This document shows, in pieces, positions 17,274-25,897 of a stretch of 35,555 bases of DNA. The position numbers and the translations under genes are program-made. Origin of the DNA: Symbiodinium natans (taxonomy: Eukaryota; Sar; Dinophyceae; Suessiales; Symbiodiniaceae). Under the pieces are notes generated by a model, which ran no database searches, was not told the origin of the DNA, and saw only the letters and a list, made by a program, of their open reading frames with translations. The first letter of the stretch is position 1; every line of letters begins with the position of its first letter. The stretch lies in the NCBI GenBank assembly GCA_905221605.1, contig CAJNDS010000186.1:167501-203055 (forward strand). Direction: 5' to 3'.

Positions 17274-17800
17274 TTGGGGTTTGGGGTTTAGGGTTTAGGG
17301 TTCAAGGCTTGGGGTTTGGGGTTTAGGGCTTGGGGTTTGGGGTTTGGGGCCTCGAGTTTAGGGTCTGGGGTTTAGGGTTTGCGGTTTAGGGTTTAGGGTT
17401 TGAGGGTTTGGGGTTCAGGGTTTGGGGGCTAGGGTTTGGGGTTTAAGGTTTGGGGTTAGGGTTTGGGGTTTAGGGTTTGGGGATATAGGGTTTAAACCCT
17501 AAACCCAACCCTAAGCCCTTTAGGTTTGGCTTTTAGGCCTTCTGGGCTAGTTGTTTGGGCTTCTTACGGCTGCTGGATGTTAGGGCTTGCGGATGGAGGG
17601 TTTGGATTTTAGTTTTTTTGTTTGCGGCCTGGCGCTGTACTGCTTCTGGATAGATGGGCCTTCAGGCCTAAATTAGAGGTTATGGTGCAGGGCTCAGATT
17701 TCAGGGCTTCGGGTTCGGATTTCAATGCTTAGAGTTCAGATTTCAGGGTTTGGTTTAGGGCTTGGGGCTCAGAGCTTCGGGTTTGGGGCCTAGGGTTTAG
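17274..17800. repeat. G array rich in TTTGGGG variants, with an inverted junction
   Basis: 17274-17486 mixes TTTAGGG and TTTGGGG; 17487-17500 is the palindrome AGGGTTTAAACCCT, where G-type meets C-type repeat head to head. One weak open stretch (17620-17673) lies in the remainder. Confidence 0.85.
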
Positions 17801-17821
17801 CGTGTAGGATGCCAATAGCCG

Positions 17822-18049
17822 AACCACCAAGCATTACAAGCCTCACGCTTACCGTGTAACTTTAGTTCCCAAAAGTGTTCGGGCGTTTGGGGAGCTGTCA
17901 TAGAAAGATTCTGCGCGGTAGCTGCTAGACAGACTTGCAGAGGAATCCTGAGACTATCCGGTAGATTCCATGAAAATGTTCCCCGAGTTTGTGGCAGAAG
18001 TCTGAAGCCACACAAAAGGTTTGTACTAATTATGAATGAACGGCGGAGA
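17822..18049 (+). CDS. 76-codon open stretch, both strands open
   Basis: The + frame reads GVWGAVIERFCAVAARQTCR and ends MNERRR-stop; the minus strand has a 92-codon frame over the same bases. No telomeric repeats inside. Strand unresolved. Confidence 0.3.
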
Positions 18050-18152
18050 TGAGTGGTATGATCCTTGAACCCCAAACCCTAAACCCTAAACCCTAAACCC
18101 TAGCTGCCTAAACCCTTATCCCACCCTGGGGCTTCCTTTGGGACCCCCCCAT

Positions 18153-18245
18153 GCGGAGGAGCTTGCGCAAGAGGTCCAGCGCCAGGCGTCGCAGAAGGCT
18201 GGCTGGCATTCCTGCAGGGCAAGAGGTCCTCAAAAACCCTGGACC
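18153..18245 (+). CDS. Candidate exon, helical
   Basis: Reads AEELAQEVQRQASQKAGWHS; a second frame (LAGIPAGQEVLKNPGPLEVG) is also open. C-type repeat left, G array right. Confidence 0.4.
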
Positions 18246-18452
18246 CCTTGAGGTTGGGTTTAGGGTTTAGGGCTTAGGGTCTAGGGTTTAGGGTTTGGGG
18301 TTTAGGGTTTAGGATTTAGGGTCCTGACCCTTTGAAGGTTTACGGGGTTTACGGCCGTTTATCGGGTTTAGGGTTTAGGATTTATGGGGTTGATGGGTTT
18401 ACGGGGTTTGTGGGGTTTGTAGGGTTCAGGGCTTAGGGTTGAGGGTCCTCAG

Positions 18453-18498
18453 CCCGACAAACCCTACAAACCCAAAAGACCGCAAAAAGAAGCTCTGG
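18453..18498 (+). CDS. Candidate exon
   Basis: Acceptor GTCCTCAG|; reads PDKPYKPKRPQKEAL; donor CTGG|GTTTAGG. Confidence 0.4.
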
Positions 18499-18598
18499 GT
18501 TTAGGATGTCTGGGTGTGCGGCGCTTTGGACTTGAGGTGCTGAGGGTTTGGGTTGAGGGGTCTAGGACCTGATGTTCTTGCAGCAGCTGTTGGTGTGG

Positions 18599-18880
18599 TA
18601 GGGTTTAGAGTTTCTAGGGCTAAGCATTTAGCTTCGGGTGTCCAGACAACACTCAGGGGGACTAAAGGAGGGACTCGTAAGGGACCTTAAGGGTGCTATT
18701 TAGGTACATGTACGGGTTCAAAAAAGGGAATAGGATGAAGGGTCCCTTCTAGACCCGTAGACCCACAGCCCTAAACCCAAAATCCAACCTAGACCACCCA
18801 AGTACCCTTCAAGATGCCCCAAATACCCCCCCCCCCCCCTGAAGGTACACATAGCTCCTACTAAGAGGGGGTTGCTGCAA
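18599..18880. other. Unique spacer with a poly-C tract
   Basis: Contains a 15-C run at 18824-18838 and imperfect inverted segments, but no convincing exon or element. Confidence 0.4.
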
Positions 18881-18960
18881 AACCCTAAACCCTAAACCCT
18901 AAACCCTAAACCCTAAACCCTAAACCCTAAACCCTAAACCCTAAACCCTAAACCCTAAAC
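18880..18960. repeat. C array, 11 perfect CCCTAAA units
   Basis: Uniform units upstream of the exon candidate at 18967. Confidence 0.95.
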
Positions 18961-18966
18961 TCCAAG

Positions 18967-19047
18967 CCCTGGAGCCCTCTCTGGGGTTACCCTTTAACTA
19001 TGAATGAAGGGTTTCATACGAAGGTCGCGCAAAGGGGCCTTTGTCAC
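18967..19047 (+). CDS. Candidate exon
   Basis: Reads PWSPLWGYPLTMNEGFHTKV then AQRGLCH-stop. Confidence 0.35.
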
Positions 19048-19133
19048 TAAAATCCTACGACCCCAAAAGCCCTAAGCATCCGAACAGAAACCCCTAAACC
19101 CCTAAAACACCAAAACCTGAACCCCTAAACCCT

Positions 19134-19253
19134 ACCCTAAACCCTAAACCCTAAACCCTAAACCCTAAACCCTAAACCCTAAACCCTAAACCCTAAACCC
19201 TAAACCCTAAACCCTAAACCCCTAAACCCTAAACCCTAAACCCTGAACCCCTA
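19134..19253. repeat. C array, about 16 CCCTAAA units
   Basis: Mostly perfect; precedes the exon candidate at 19262. Confidence 0.95.
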
Positions 19254-19261
19254 TAAACCCG

Positions 19262-19339
19262 AAGCTCCCCAAGCCTCAGGAGTTGCAGAAGAGCCGAAGT
19301 CCCGACCCCACCTTGTGGGGTCTTCACCATTTGGGAGAG
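19262..19339 (+). CDS. Candidate exon, C array left and G array right
   Basis: Reads KLPKPQELQKSRSPDPTLWG then LHHLGE, and a perfect G array (19340-19412) follows. No clear GT at the junction, but TTTAGGG units follow at once. Confidence 0.45.
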
Positions 19340-19412
19340 TTTAGGGTTTAGGGTTTAGGGTTTAGGGTTTAGGGTTTAGGGTTTAGGGTTTAGGGTTTAG
19401 GGTTTAGGGTTT
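19340..19412. repeat. G array, 10 perfect TTTAGGG units
   Basis: Uniform units. The sequence to 19550 is a decayed G-rich block without a gene. Confidence 0.97.
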
Positions 19413-19557
19413 AGGCCGGGTGCGGGGGTTAGGAAGTTTAGGGGTTTTGGATTTCGGGCTTAACTGTTTGGGAGTTGAAGGTTTCGGAGGGCTTAGCGGG
19501 TCAGTGAGATTGGGGGTCTGCGAGTTTATGGGGCTAAGGGGCTTGTTTAGGGTTTAG

Positions 19558-19632
19558 GGCCCGCACTTTCCCATGGTGATTTTTGTTGAGGGTCTTGTTG
19601 GGCATAACTTTTCAGCGATTTCAAGGACCTAC
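19558..19632 (+). CDS. Candidate exon overlapping the next
   Basis: After TTTAG| it reads GPHFPMVIFVEGLVGHNFSA. Overlaps the better-bounded 19616-19668 in another frame. Confidence 0.3.
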
Positions 19633-19668
19633 TAGGCACGAAGCCCACAACATAGTTTTGCGCTTCAG
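19616..19668 (+). CDS. Candidate 53-bp exon with consensus splice sites
   Basis: Acceptor ACTTTTCAG| and donor TTCAG|GTCTTA; reads RFQGPTRHEAHNIVLRF. Confidence 0.45.
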
Positions 19669-19708
19669 GTCTTACGACCCTAAACCCTAAATCCTAAAAG
19701 CCCTGCAC

Positions 19709-19863
19709 CTTAGTCTAGGCCCCAGGGTAGGCCTTATTCACTTTTATGGGGGGCTCCGGTTCCCTGAAAAAAAGCCTCTTGAAACCCAAAAGGGCGCCCT
19801 TTTCATTCCTAGGTTTCTCTTGGGCCTGGCAGTATATCCTTGTGTTCAGGGTTCATATGCGGG
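19709..19863 (+). CDS. Candidate 51-codon exon
   Basis: Reads GLIHFYGGLRFPEKKPLETQ then KGALFIPRFLLGLAVYPCVQ, one of the longest continuous protein-like stretches among the islands; GCA|GTATAT inside may be a donor. Confidence 0.45.
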
Positions 19864-19897
19864 TTTAGGTTTGAGGGTTTAGGGTTTAGGGTGGTAG

Positions 19898-19966
19898 GCC
19901 CTGACTTGCGAGCCTAGGGTTCAGAGTCTAAGGTTTTCTGGTTTGGGGGGGCCCAGCGCTTCGGGC
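19898..19966 (+). CDS. Candidate exon
   Basis: After GGTAG it reads ALTCEPRVQSLRFSGLGGPS and stops; poly-G follows. Confidence 0.3.
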
Positions 19967-20187
19967 TGAGGGGGGGGGGGGTGTGCTTTGTGTTTACCTT
20001 GTGGTAAGCCCTAAACCCTGAATCCTACAAAGCCTAGAGGCTCTTGGCAACTATTGACCCCTGTGCGGCTTAAGCTCCCCATCAGCCTAAACCCTAAACT
20101 TGCCCCAAACCCGAAACCCTAAGCCCCAAACCCTAAACGCTAAAACCCTGACGCCGAAGCCCCTAAACCCTACACCCTACCTAAAAC

Positions 20188-20259
20188 CACGGAAGTTGCC
20201 CGAACCCCCCAATTCCTACACCGAGGCGCCATGACTCTTCGAAGCACGAAGTCTACCAG
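20188..20259 (+). CDS. Candidate exon, two frames open
   Basis: One frame reads GSCPNPPIPTPRRHDSSKHE, the other RGAMTLRSTKSTSSLLGKR. Between C-type repeats. Confidence 0.3.
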
Positions 20260-20428
20260 TAGCTTGCTCGGGAAGAGGTAGTTAGGCCTCGCCCCGAACC
20301 CTAAGCACTAAACCTACAACCCCAAACCCCAAACCCTGATCATGGCGCTTTTGGGGTTTGGGTTTGAGGTTTGGGGTTTAGCGTGTGGGGGGTTTCGGGA
20401 TTAAGGGAGAGGGGTCAGGCTTAAGTTT

Positions 20429-20524
20429 TGGAGGGCCCGTGAATATATGGTAATTCTGCCAGGATCTAAAGTTCCTTACCAACCCACTCATCTGGCAGAT
20501 TTAGGAATTAGGTCTTGCTGGGGC
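20429..20524 (+). CDS. Candidate exon
   Basis: Reads AREYMVILPGSKVPYQPTHL then ADLGIRSCWG-stop. Confidence 0.35.
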
Positions 20525-20586
20525 TGATTTTTCTTGGGCCCTACCTATAGAAGCCTAAGCCCTAAACCCTATATAAACCCTAAACC

Positions 20587-20780
20587 CTAAACCCACCAGA
20601 GCCACCGAGATTTGATCTTCACCAGGGGCCCATAGAGTCCACCCCAGCTTAGGGAAGTGGGCCGCGTGGCAAAGCCACCCGTGGCCGTGTCACCCTCTCC
20701 GCCGAACGGCGGCCGTGGATGCAGCGGCAGAGAGTCAAAGCCCACGCGTTTCTGCAGGAGATTCCAGAGCACTGGGTTTT
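20587..20780 (+). CDS. GC-rich island open in several frames on both strands
   Basis: Two + readings include KATRGRVTLSAERRPWMQRQ then RVKAHAFLQEIPEHW, and GKWAAWQSHPWPCHPLRRTA. Minus frames of 61 and 65 codons overlap. C array left, G-type repeat right, matching the usual island order. Confidence 0.35.
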
Positions 20781-20949
20781 AAGGGTTGAGGGTTTAAGGT
20801 TGAGGGTAGATAAATAAAAGTGCGAATACATAAATAATGTGTACATATATATATATATAGGATAACGTGTACCTCATGTAGGCTATAGCTGCCATGTGAG
20901 ATTAGTTGACTTTAACGTAAGATGTTGCAGCAGACCGGCGTTCTGAGAT

Positions 20950-21024
20950 CCACGATGCTTGCAGCTTTAGCCATATTGTCCCAGGACATCTCTGATATTC
21001 TCCAAGCGGAAGAAGTCTAGCCCG
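20950..21024 (+). CDS. Open frame just upstream of CNOT11, possible 5' exon
   Basis: From an ATG at 20955 the frame reads LAALAILSQDISDILQAEEV up to a TAG at 21018. The same frame then resumes as ALQWLYQARWELASASVSTG until about 21090. It differs from the CNOT11 frame. It could be an upstream CNOT11 exon, an unrelated reading, or chance; I could not align it to the animal CNOT11 N-terminus. Confidence 0.25.
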
Positions 21025-21714
21025 GTGCTCTCCAGTGGCTGTATCAGGCTCGGTGGGAACTGGCTTCTGCTAGCGTCTCTACAGGTGCCTTCCAAGCCTT
21101 GTGTAGCTTCGTGCATACGTCGCGAGGTTGGGAGCAGCATGGATGTCAGGCAACTGCTCGCCAAGGCAGTCACGCAGCCATTGCCGGAGCCACAGTTCCA
21201 AGCGGCAATCAATGGCCTGAAGGAGGCTGGTGAAGTGGAGGACCATTTCGGCATCGCCCCAGGTAAGTTGGGTGGGTTGGTGGAAAGCAATCCTGCAGTT
21301 GCCACTGAACTACTGGTGAAGTTGAAGGGCACCGCGGATTTCCCCAAGTATCTCAACGCACTGCTCGACATGGAGATGTCCTTGCATTCCATGGAAGTGG
21401 TGAACCAACTGCTGTCCGCAGTTTGCCTTCCGCCCGAGTTTGCGCACGCGTACGTGTCGAACTGCATGGCCAGCTGTGAGAACATGAAGGACAGGTTCAT
21501 GCAGAATCGCTTGGTGCGCTTGGTCTGCGTGCTCTTCGCCAGCATGATCACGCGCAACGCCCTACGGGTGAGTGAAGTGGGCATCGAGCTCCAGGCGTTT
21601 TGCATCGAGTTCAGCCGAATTCGAGAGGCTGCACAACTGTTCCGTCTGTTGAAGGCGAGGGAGCGGGAGCCAGGGGACCCCAGGTCCCAAGCAGCTGAAA
21701 GCTCAGCAAGTTGA
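21025..21714 (+). CDS. CNOT11: CCR4-NOT transcription complex subunit 11 (CNOT11), C-terminal domain exon
   Basis: This is an uninterrupted 229-codon frame ending in TGA. The segment from the ATG at 21139 (residue 39) to about residue 212 matches the conserved C-terminal domain of CNOT11 (formerly C2orf29, DUF2363). Diagnostic stretches are SLHSMEVVNQLL (119-130), LPPEFAHAYVSNC (135-147), MQNRLVRLVCVLF (159-171) and QAFCIEFSRIREAAQLFRLL (190-209). In animals this domain binds CNOT10 within the cytoplasmic CCR4-NOT deadenylase, which shortens mRNA poly(A) tails. Animal CNOT11 is roughly 500 residues, so the N-terminal half is missing here. Homology begins near residue 34, just after an AG at 21125-21126, so the true exon probably starts there rather than at 21025. 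A perfect GTAAGT donor at 21263 lies inside conserved coding sequence and is evidently not used. No telomeric repeats interrupt this exon, unlike everything around it. The domain identification is firm; the upstream gene structure is unknown. Confidence 0.9.
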   Translation: MLSSGCIRLGGNWLLLASLQVPSKPCVASCIRREVGSSMDVRQLLAKAVTQPLPEPQFQAAINGLKEAGEVEDHFGIAPGKLGGLVESNPAVATELLVKLKGTADFPKYLNALLDMEMSLHSMEVVNQLLSAVCLPPEFAHAYVSNCMASCENMKDRFMQNRLVRLVCVLFASMITRNALRVSEVGIELQAFCIEFSRIREAAQLFRLLKAREREPGDPRSQAAESSAS

Positions 21715-22070
21715 CATGTGCTGCACGCATTTCGCTGCGATCAGAGTACGATCTGCGGAAGTTGTTCTTGCCAAACCTTGTTAGTATTGTCTGAACAACA
21801 GCCTGGCGGCACGAAATAGTGAGAAGACACTTGCACGCGGCTGGGTTACTTGAGTATGTTTCAGCTCGTAGAGTGGGTTGTGCTGCAAAATCAGTCAGCG
21901 GTAGTCCATGAAAAAAAGTACACGACTAGACATCACCTGAATCTCACTGCTTCTGGTAATGCTACTGCTACTCACGCTACTGCTTGTGCTCCTTTCTCTT
22001 ACTGCTACGGCTACTCCTACCGGCCCAGCATCGTGAATATCAGCCGGGCCCCTTGGCCGGTTTGGCGAGG
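21715..22070 (+). other. Sequence downstream of CNOT11, probable 3' UTR
   Basis: About 350 bp of unique sequence without telomeric repeats follows the CNOT11 stop. It contains a short A-run near 21910 and a stretch of ACTGCT-type triplets at 21950-22020. No second conserved ORF was recognised. It ends where a telomere-like minisatellite begins. Confidence 0.4.
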
Positions 22071-22440
22071 GTTTAGGGCTACTAGGGAGTCAGGGTTTAG
22101 GGTTTAGGGATACTAGAAAGTTAGGGTTTAGAGTTTAGGGCTACTAGGGAGTTAGGGTTTAGGGTTTAGGGCTACTAGGGAGGTAGGGTTTAGGGTTTAC
22201 GGCTGCTAGGGAGTTCGAGTTTCGGGTTTAGGGCTACTAGGGAGTTAGGGTTTATAGAGTTTAGGGCTACTAGGGAGTTAGGTTGTAGGGTTTAGGGCTA
22301 CTAGGGAGTTAGGTTGTAGGGGGTTTAGGGCTACTAGGGAGTTAGGGTTTAGGGTTTGGGGCTACTGGGGAGTCAGGGTTTACGGCTGCTAGGGAGTTAG
22401 GGTTCAGGGTTACTAGGGAGTTAGGGTTTAGGTTCCAGGG
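22070..22440. repeat. Minisatellite of about 12 units combining GGCTACTAGGGAG with TTTAGGG
   Basis: Units of roughly 25-36 bp alternate GCTACTAGGGAGTTAGGG with one or two TTTAGGG. The non-telomeric part is conserved (variants GATACTAGAAAG, GCTGCTAGGGAG). Confidence 0.95.
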
Positions 22441-22462
22441 ATACTCACGACTACGGAAGTAG

Positions 22463-22558
22463 GATATTCCAGGTATCTACTTCGTACAACCCAGGTGCGA
22501 CAAGGGTCCGGGGCTTAGGGTTTCGGAATGCACCTTGAACTACACAGGGGAGCGTGGT
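22463..22558 (+). CDS. Open frame, low support
   Basis: Reads DIPGIYFVQPRCDKGPGLRV and stops in TAA at 22559. Confidence 0.3.
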
Positions 22559-22695
22559 TAAAGAATTTAGGGGTCTAACCCTACATCCAAAACCCTGAAG
22601 GGTCGGACTAAAGAGTTGTGGTCAGAAAGTTGTTTAGTGTTTAGGGTTTTGGGTCTTGGGTTTTGGGTTTTGGGCTTAGGGTTTAGCGTGCGAGT

Positions 22696-22798
22696 GTGCC
22701 CAGCTGGGCTTCAGCAATTTGGAAGCCCGATGACATCCTTCTCCACAGGATAAGGGCCATCGCCCTTATGTACAAGTATGGTTGCTGGGCTGCCCCAA
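22696..22798 (+). CDS. Candidate exon with GTACGT donor
   Basis: Reads SWASAIWKPDDILLHRIRAI then ALMYKYGCWAAP; donor CCAA|GTACGT. A second frame (KGHRPYVQVWLLGCPKYVCL) is also open across the donor, so the exon limits are not certain. Confidence 0.4.
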
Positions 22799-22964
22799 GT
22801 ACGTTTGCTTGACGGGGAAGCTACCAAAGAAGCGGCTCACTGCAACATATTCAGTAGAATCAACCGGACGACATCATACTTACATCCTGAATTGAATTTG
22901 GACCCTTTTGCTCTACAACTAGGACGCTCCCATGTAGAAAGGAAGGCCTGACTGACAATTGCAG

Positions 22965-23249
22965 TTGCTGGCATTTGCATGCTCAGGGAAATCTGACTGC
23001 CACCGGACATGTCATGATGCGTATGCAGTACCGTTTGGAGGGCGCCATAGGATCCAAAATCTCGATGTTGGGCGCGAGGTTGCAGTGTTGGGGGATTCTT
23101 GCCGACGTCTGCAGCATCTGCTGCATCCTGGCATCATGTCGGAAGATGGTGAGGGAAAGCCCATGGACACCGACGTGCAAGACAGGCCACGAGGGTGCAT
23201 GGACCTAAGGCCGTCAACCCGAAGTCCTCACAGCCATCGTCACTTCTAA
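22965..23249 (+). CDS. Telomere-free region open in two + frames
   Basis: After TTGCAG|. One frame (22975-23208) reads MMRMQYRLEGAIGSKISMLG; the other (22959-23249) reads LLHPGIMSEDGEGKPMDTDV in its second half. GAAGATG|GTGAGG at about 23148 is a donor candidate. Confidence 0.4.
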   Translation: MLAFACSGKSDCHRTCHDAYAVPFGGRHRIQNLDVGREVAVLGDSCRRLQHLLHPGIMSEDGEGKPMDTDVQDRPRGCMDLRPSTRSPHSHRHF

Positions 23250-23351
23250 ACTCCTTGCCCTCCCACGGTCTTAAGATCATCTTGAGAACACAAACTCCTT
23301 TGTTCTTTTCGGGTTGAGGGTTTCGGGTTGAGGGTTTAGGGATCAGATGTC

Positions 23352-23540
23352 ATGAAGACGGGGGTCAGAACAGTTGGGGGCGATCATGACGTGATCAGAA
23401 GACGTTCAGAAGGGCCAAGGAAAGGATGCACAAGGACTTCAGGACATTTCTGGGACGCACAAGAACTTCAGGGCATTTCCGCGGGCCATACGCCCTGGAC
23501 GGGACTCCTCGCAAGTTTCAGTCTACCCTATAAGTCTTGA
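23352..23540 (+). CDS. 62-codon open frame over a short direct repeat
   Basis: Starts at an ATG and reads VGGDHDVIRRRSEGPRKGCT. Contains a duplicated segment of about 30 bp (CACAAGGACTTCAGGACATT and CACAAGAACTTCAGGGCATT). Confidence 0.3.
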   Translation: MKTGVRTVGGDHDVIRRRSEGPRKGCTRTSGHFWDAQELQGISAGHTPWTGLLASFSLPYKS

Positions 23541-23605
23541 CCTCCGTGCTCTCAACATTCGTATGGAAGTGAAGGACGGCAACCCTAAACCTCAAAACCC
23601 TTACT

Positions 23606-23711
23606 TCACTGTTTTGGCCGGAGAAAGTTTCAAATTGGTTCAACAATGGGTGCTTGGAGTCTAAGACTTGGGGAGGTGGCTTCATCAGGGGTAGGTTTGA
23701 ACATATTTTTA
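23606..23711 (+). CDS. Candidate exon running into a microsatellite
   Basis: Reads SLFWPEKVSNWFNNGCLESK then TWGGGFIRGRFEHIF and loses meaning in the TAC repeat. Confidence 0.3.
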
Positions 23712-23778
23712 TTATTACTACTACTACTATTATTATTGCTACGATTATTACTATTATTATTACGACTATTATTATCAT

Positions 23779-23809
<31 letters not shown>

Positions 23810-23810
23810 G

Positions 23811-23880
<70 letters not shown>

Positions 23881-23882
23881 CA

Positions 23883-23966
<84 letters not shown>
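23712..23966. repeat. ATT/TAC trinucleotide microsatellite
   Basis: ATT-rich start, then near-pure TAC repeats. The overlapping VVVV, LLLL and TTTT ORFs are not genes. Confidence 0.97.
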
Positions 23967-24090
23967 ATTGGTAGTGTTTGTTACCCTGCATAAGCCTTAT
24001 CAATCCCGAAAATGTAGTTTTTGTAGACCCCCCAAACCTACCCCAGTCAGAGTATACTAGGAATAAGGTACCACACACATAGCTCTTTAG

Positions 24091-24133
24091 TTCGGATTGC
24101 GCAAGGTGCCAAAAAGCGTACTTCCCTTGCTGA
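24091..24133 (+). CDS. Candidate 43-bp exon with GTAAGG donor
   Basis: Acceptor CTCTTTAG|, reads FGLRKVPKSVLPLL, donor CTGA|GTAAGG. Confidence 0.45.
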
Positions 24134-24252
24134 GTAAGGTGGGGAGGGCTGTTGGGGTCAGGGTTTAGGTTTTAAGTTTTAAGATTTAGGGTTTAGGGTA
24201 GGGCTTAGGGTTTTAGGGTTTAGGGTTCAGGGTTTAGGGATGTCGGGTTTGC

Positions 24253-24370
24253 TTGGAGGTTCATGGGTTCTTATAACCCCAAGTACAGGTCTACTTACAA
24301 CCTACTGTTAGGGACTTTGGGGCCTTCTAAGCATAGTTACAACGGGGGTTATAAGTACCATGAACCTTTA
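24253..24370 (+). mobile_element. TIR element family B, second copy
   Basis: GGAGGTTCATGG at the left and its inverse, ending CCATGAACCTTTAAG, at the right; inner repeats TTATAACCCC and GGGGGTTATAA extend the pairing. Confidence 0.75.
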
Positions 24371-24566
24371 AGAGGGCTTTCGGCCTTAGGGTTTAATTGT
24401 TAAACCCTAAATAAAGGGCACAGCCCACATATGGTTAATGGGAGCCCCATGTGGGCATTTCCCAAAATAGGGGCTCCTTTCATACACTAAATGGAATAGA
24501 ATCCCCTTGAAGGGACCCCCAACAGGGTACCCCCCCCCACCCCCATTTTCGGAAACTCCCATGTAC
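24371..24566. other. Spacer with inverted segments, no gene
   Basis: GGAGCCCC and GGGGCTCC (near 24441 and 24473) form an inverted pair, and a G-to-C array junction sits near 24390-24412. A third element is possible. Confidence 0.4.
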
Positions 24567-24655
24567 TTGAAGGTTCATGGTACTTGTTAACCAATTCTAA
24601 CTGTACTGATAACCCAAATTATAACCATACTGGGGTACTTAAGGTGCATAGGTTT
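24567..24655 (+). mobile_element. TIR element family B, truncated copy
   Basis: Left terminal repeat TTGAAGGTTCATGGTACTTG and the AAATTATAACCATACTGGGG core are present; the right end is lost into a G array. Confidence 0.7.
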
Positions 24656-24844
24656 CAAAGGTTAGGGTTGGAGCTCATTCTTTCTGAAAAATCCCCAGGG
24701 TTTAAGGGTTTTAGGGTTTTAGGGTTTGAGGGTTTTAGGATTGAGGGTTTTGGAGTTTTAGGGCATTAGGGTTCTAGGGTTTCAGGGTTTCAGGGTTTCT
24801 TACGCTTTAGAAAGGTTCACCCTGGCACCCCATGGAGGCCGCAG

Positions 24845-24916
24845 GTCGCAGCCGAGAGGGACCTGGACGAGTACCTGGAAGACGCCTCCTGCCTTGACCT
24901 CAGGCCCTCTGAGGCC
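24845..24916 (+). CDS. Candidate 72-bp acidic exon
   Basis: Acceptor GCCGCAG|; reads VAAERDLDEYLEDASCLDLR then PSEA; donor GCC|GTAGCC. G array left, C array right. Confidence 0.5.
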
Positions 24917-24925
24917 GTAGCCCTC

Positions 24926-25015
24926 AAACCCTAAACCCTAAACCCTAAACCCTAGACCCTAGACCCTAGACCCTAAACCCTAGACCCTAAACCCTAAACC
25001 CTAAACCCTAAACCA
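24926..25015. repeat. C array with CCCTAGA variants
   Basis: CCCTAAA units mixed with a homogeneous block of CCCTAGA. Confidence 0.95.
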
Positions 25016-25108
25016 TGGACACCAGTCAAAGCCGAAATCCCGAGGGTGGTGCATGGAGAGGCTTCGGAGCCTTGGGGGCTTTGGGATGAACCCCTCCAAC
25101 GCTCTAAG
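25016..25108 (+). CDS. Candidate exon, two frames open
   Basis: One frame reads WTPVKAEIPRVVHGEASEPW then GLWDEPLQRSK; another starts at an ATG (25015) and reads MDTSQSRNPEGG. Confidence 0.35.
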
Positions 25109-25404
25109 TCCCCCCCCCCCCAACCACCCTAAACCCTAAACCCTAAACCCTAGACTCTAAACCCTAAACCCAAGCCCCGCAAACCTCCAACCTTATATTG
25201 AAGTCTGCGACGGGTGAAGTCGCAGTGGCATGAGGCGCCCCCAGTTCTCTAGGGTTTACCCTACACCCTAAGCCCTAAGCCCTAAACCCTTAAGCCTAAA
25301 CCCTAAACCCTAAACCCTTGTAGGGTTGAGGGCTGACGCATGAAAGGGAGCCTACAGGCAGAAGCACGGTTTAGGGTTTAGGGTTTATAGAAATTGTCTT
25401 AGGC

Positions 25405-25718
25405 TTGGGTCCCATCCCTTGGGGGTGGCAAGTTTCACCAGGACAAACAGGCAAAGAGAAGAGCCCCCGCAATGGGGAGTGCTTCCTTTGGCGCGAGGGG
25501 CGCTGCAACAACCCTGCCTGCGAGTTCAAGCATGAATGCGCGAAGTGTGGGTCGTCCACAGGCTGGAGCCGCAGATGCCTCCAGAGAAGAAGGCTGGCAG
25601 TATCGTACTTTGTGGCGTGAAGGACTGTGGCAGTGAGCAAACTTCCAAGAACACGCGGCACTCTGCCACGAAAATCAGTTCAGGCTATGTCGCTTCACCT
25701 GCGGAGCCAGCAACGTGA
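25405..25718 (+). pseudogene. CCCH zinc-finger segment with a frame change after the finger
   Basis: The first frame (25405-25620) holds a CCCH finger with ligands Cys 25480, Cys 25504, Cys 25519 and His 25531, spacing C-x7-C-x4-C-x3-H, followed by a CAKC motif. CCCH fingers usually bind RNA. Around 25545-25560 the plausible coding reading shifts to another frame, which stays open as RLEPQMPPEKKAGSIVLCGV to a TGA at 25716-25718. No intron fits between the two, so this looks like a one-base frameshift in a decayed copy, or two exons overlapping by chance. From memory, fingers of this type occur in dinoflagellate retroelement-like ORFs. The finger is confidently seen; the intactness of the gene is doubtful. 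Confidence 0.55.
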
Positions 25719-25726
25719 TTTCTGAA

Positions 25727-25834
25727 TCATCCATCCTCCCAACCCTTGGAGTGAGACGGCGAGTGTTGAGGACCCTACGTTGGAAACAATATGTAAACCC
25801 TAGGACGGCTGGCCTGTTTTTGATGAAAGCGGTG
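25727..25834 (+). CDS. Candidate exon, arginine-rich
   Basis: Reads SILPTLGVRRRVLRTLRWKQ then YVNPRTAGLFLMKAV-stop. Follows the CCCH pseudogene-like segment. Confidence 0.35.
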
Positions 25835-25897
25835 TAGGGTAGGATTTAGGGGGGCCGCCTCCTGCGTCAAGTTTGTCTGTCGGGTTTTAAGGTGCAG

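Noticed and set aside
20967-21605. 212-codon minus-strand ORF
   Set aside because: It is the antisense shadow of the CNOT11 coding exon, which has clear homology on the + strand.
23518-24078. ORFs of 106-186 codons rich in V, L or T
   Set aside because: They translate the TAC microsatellite.
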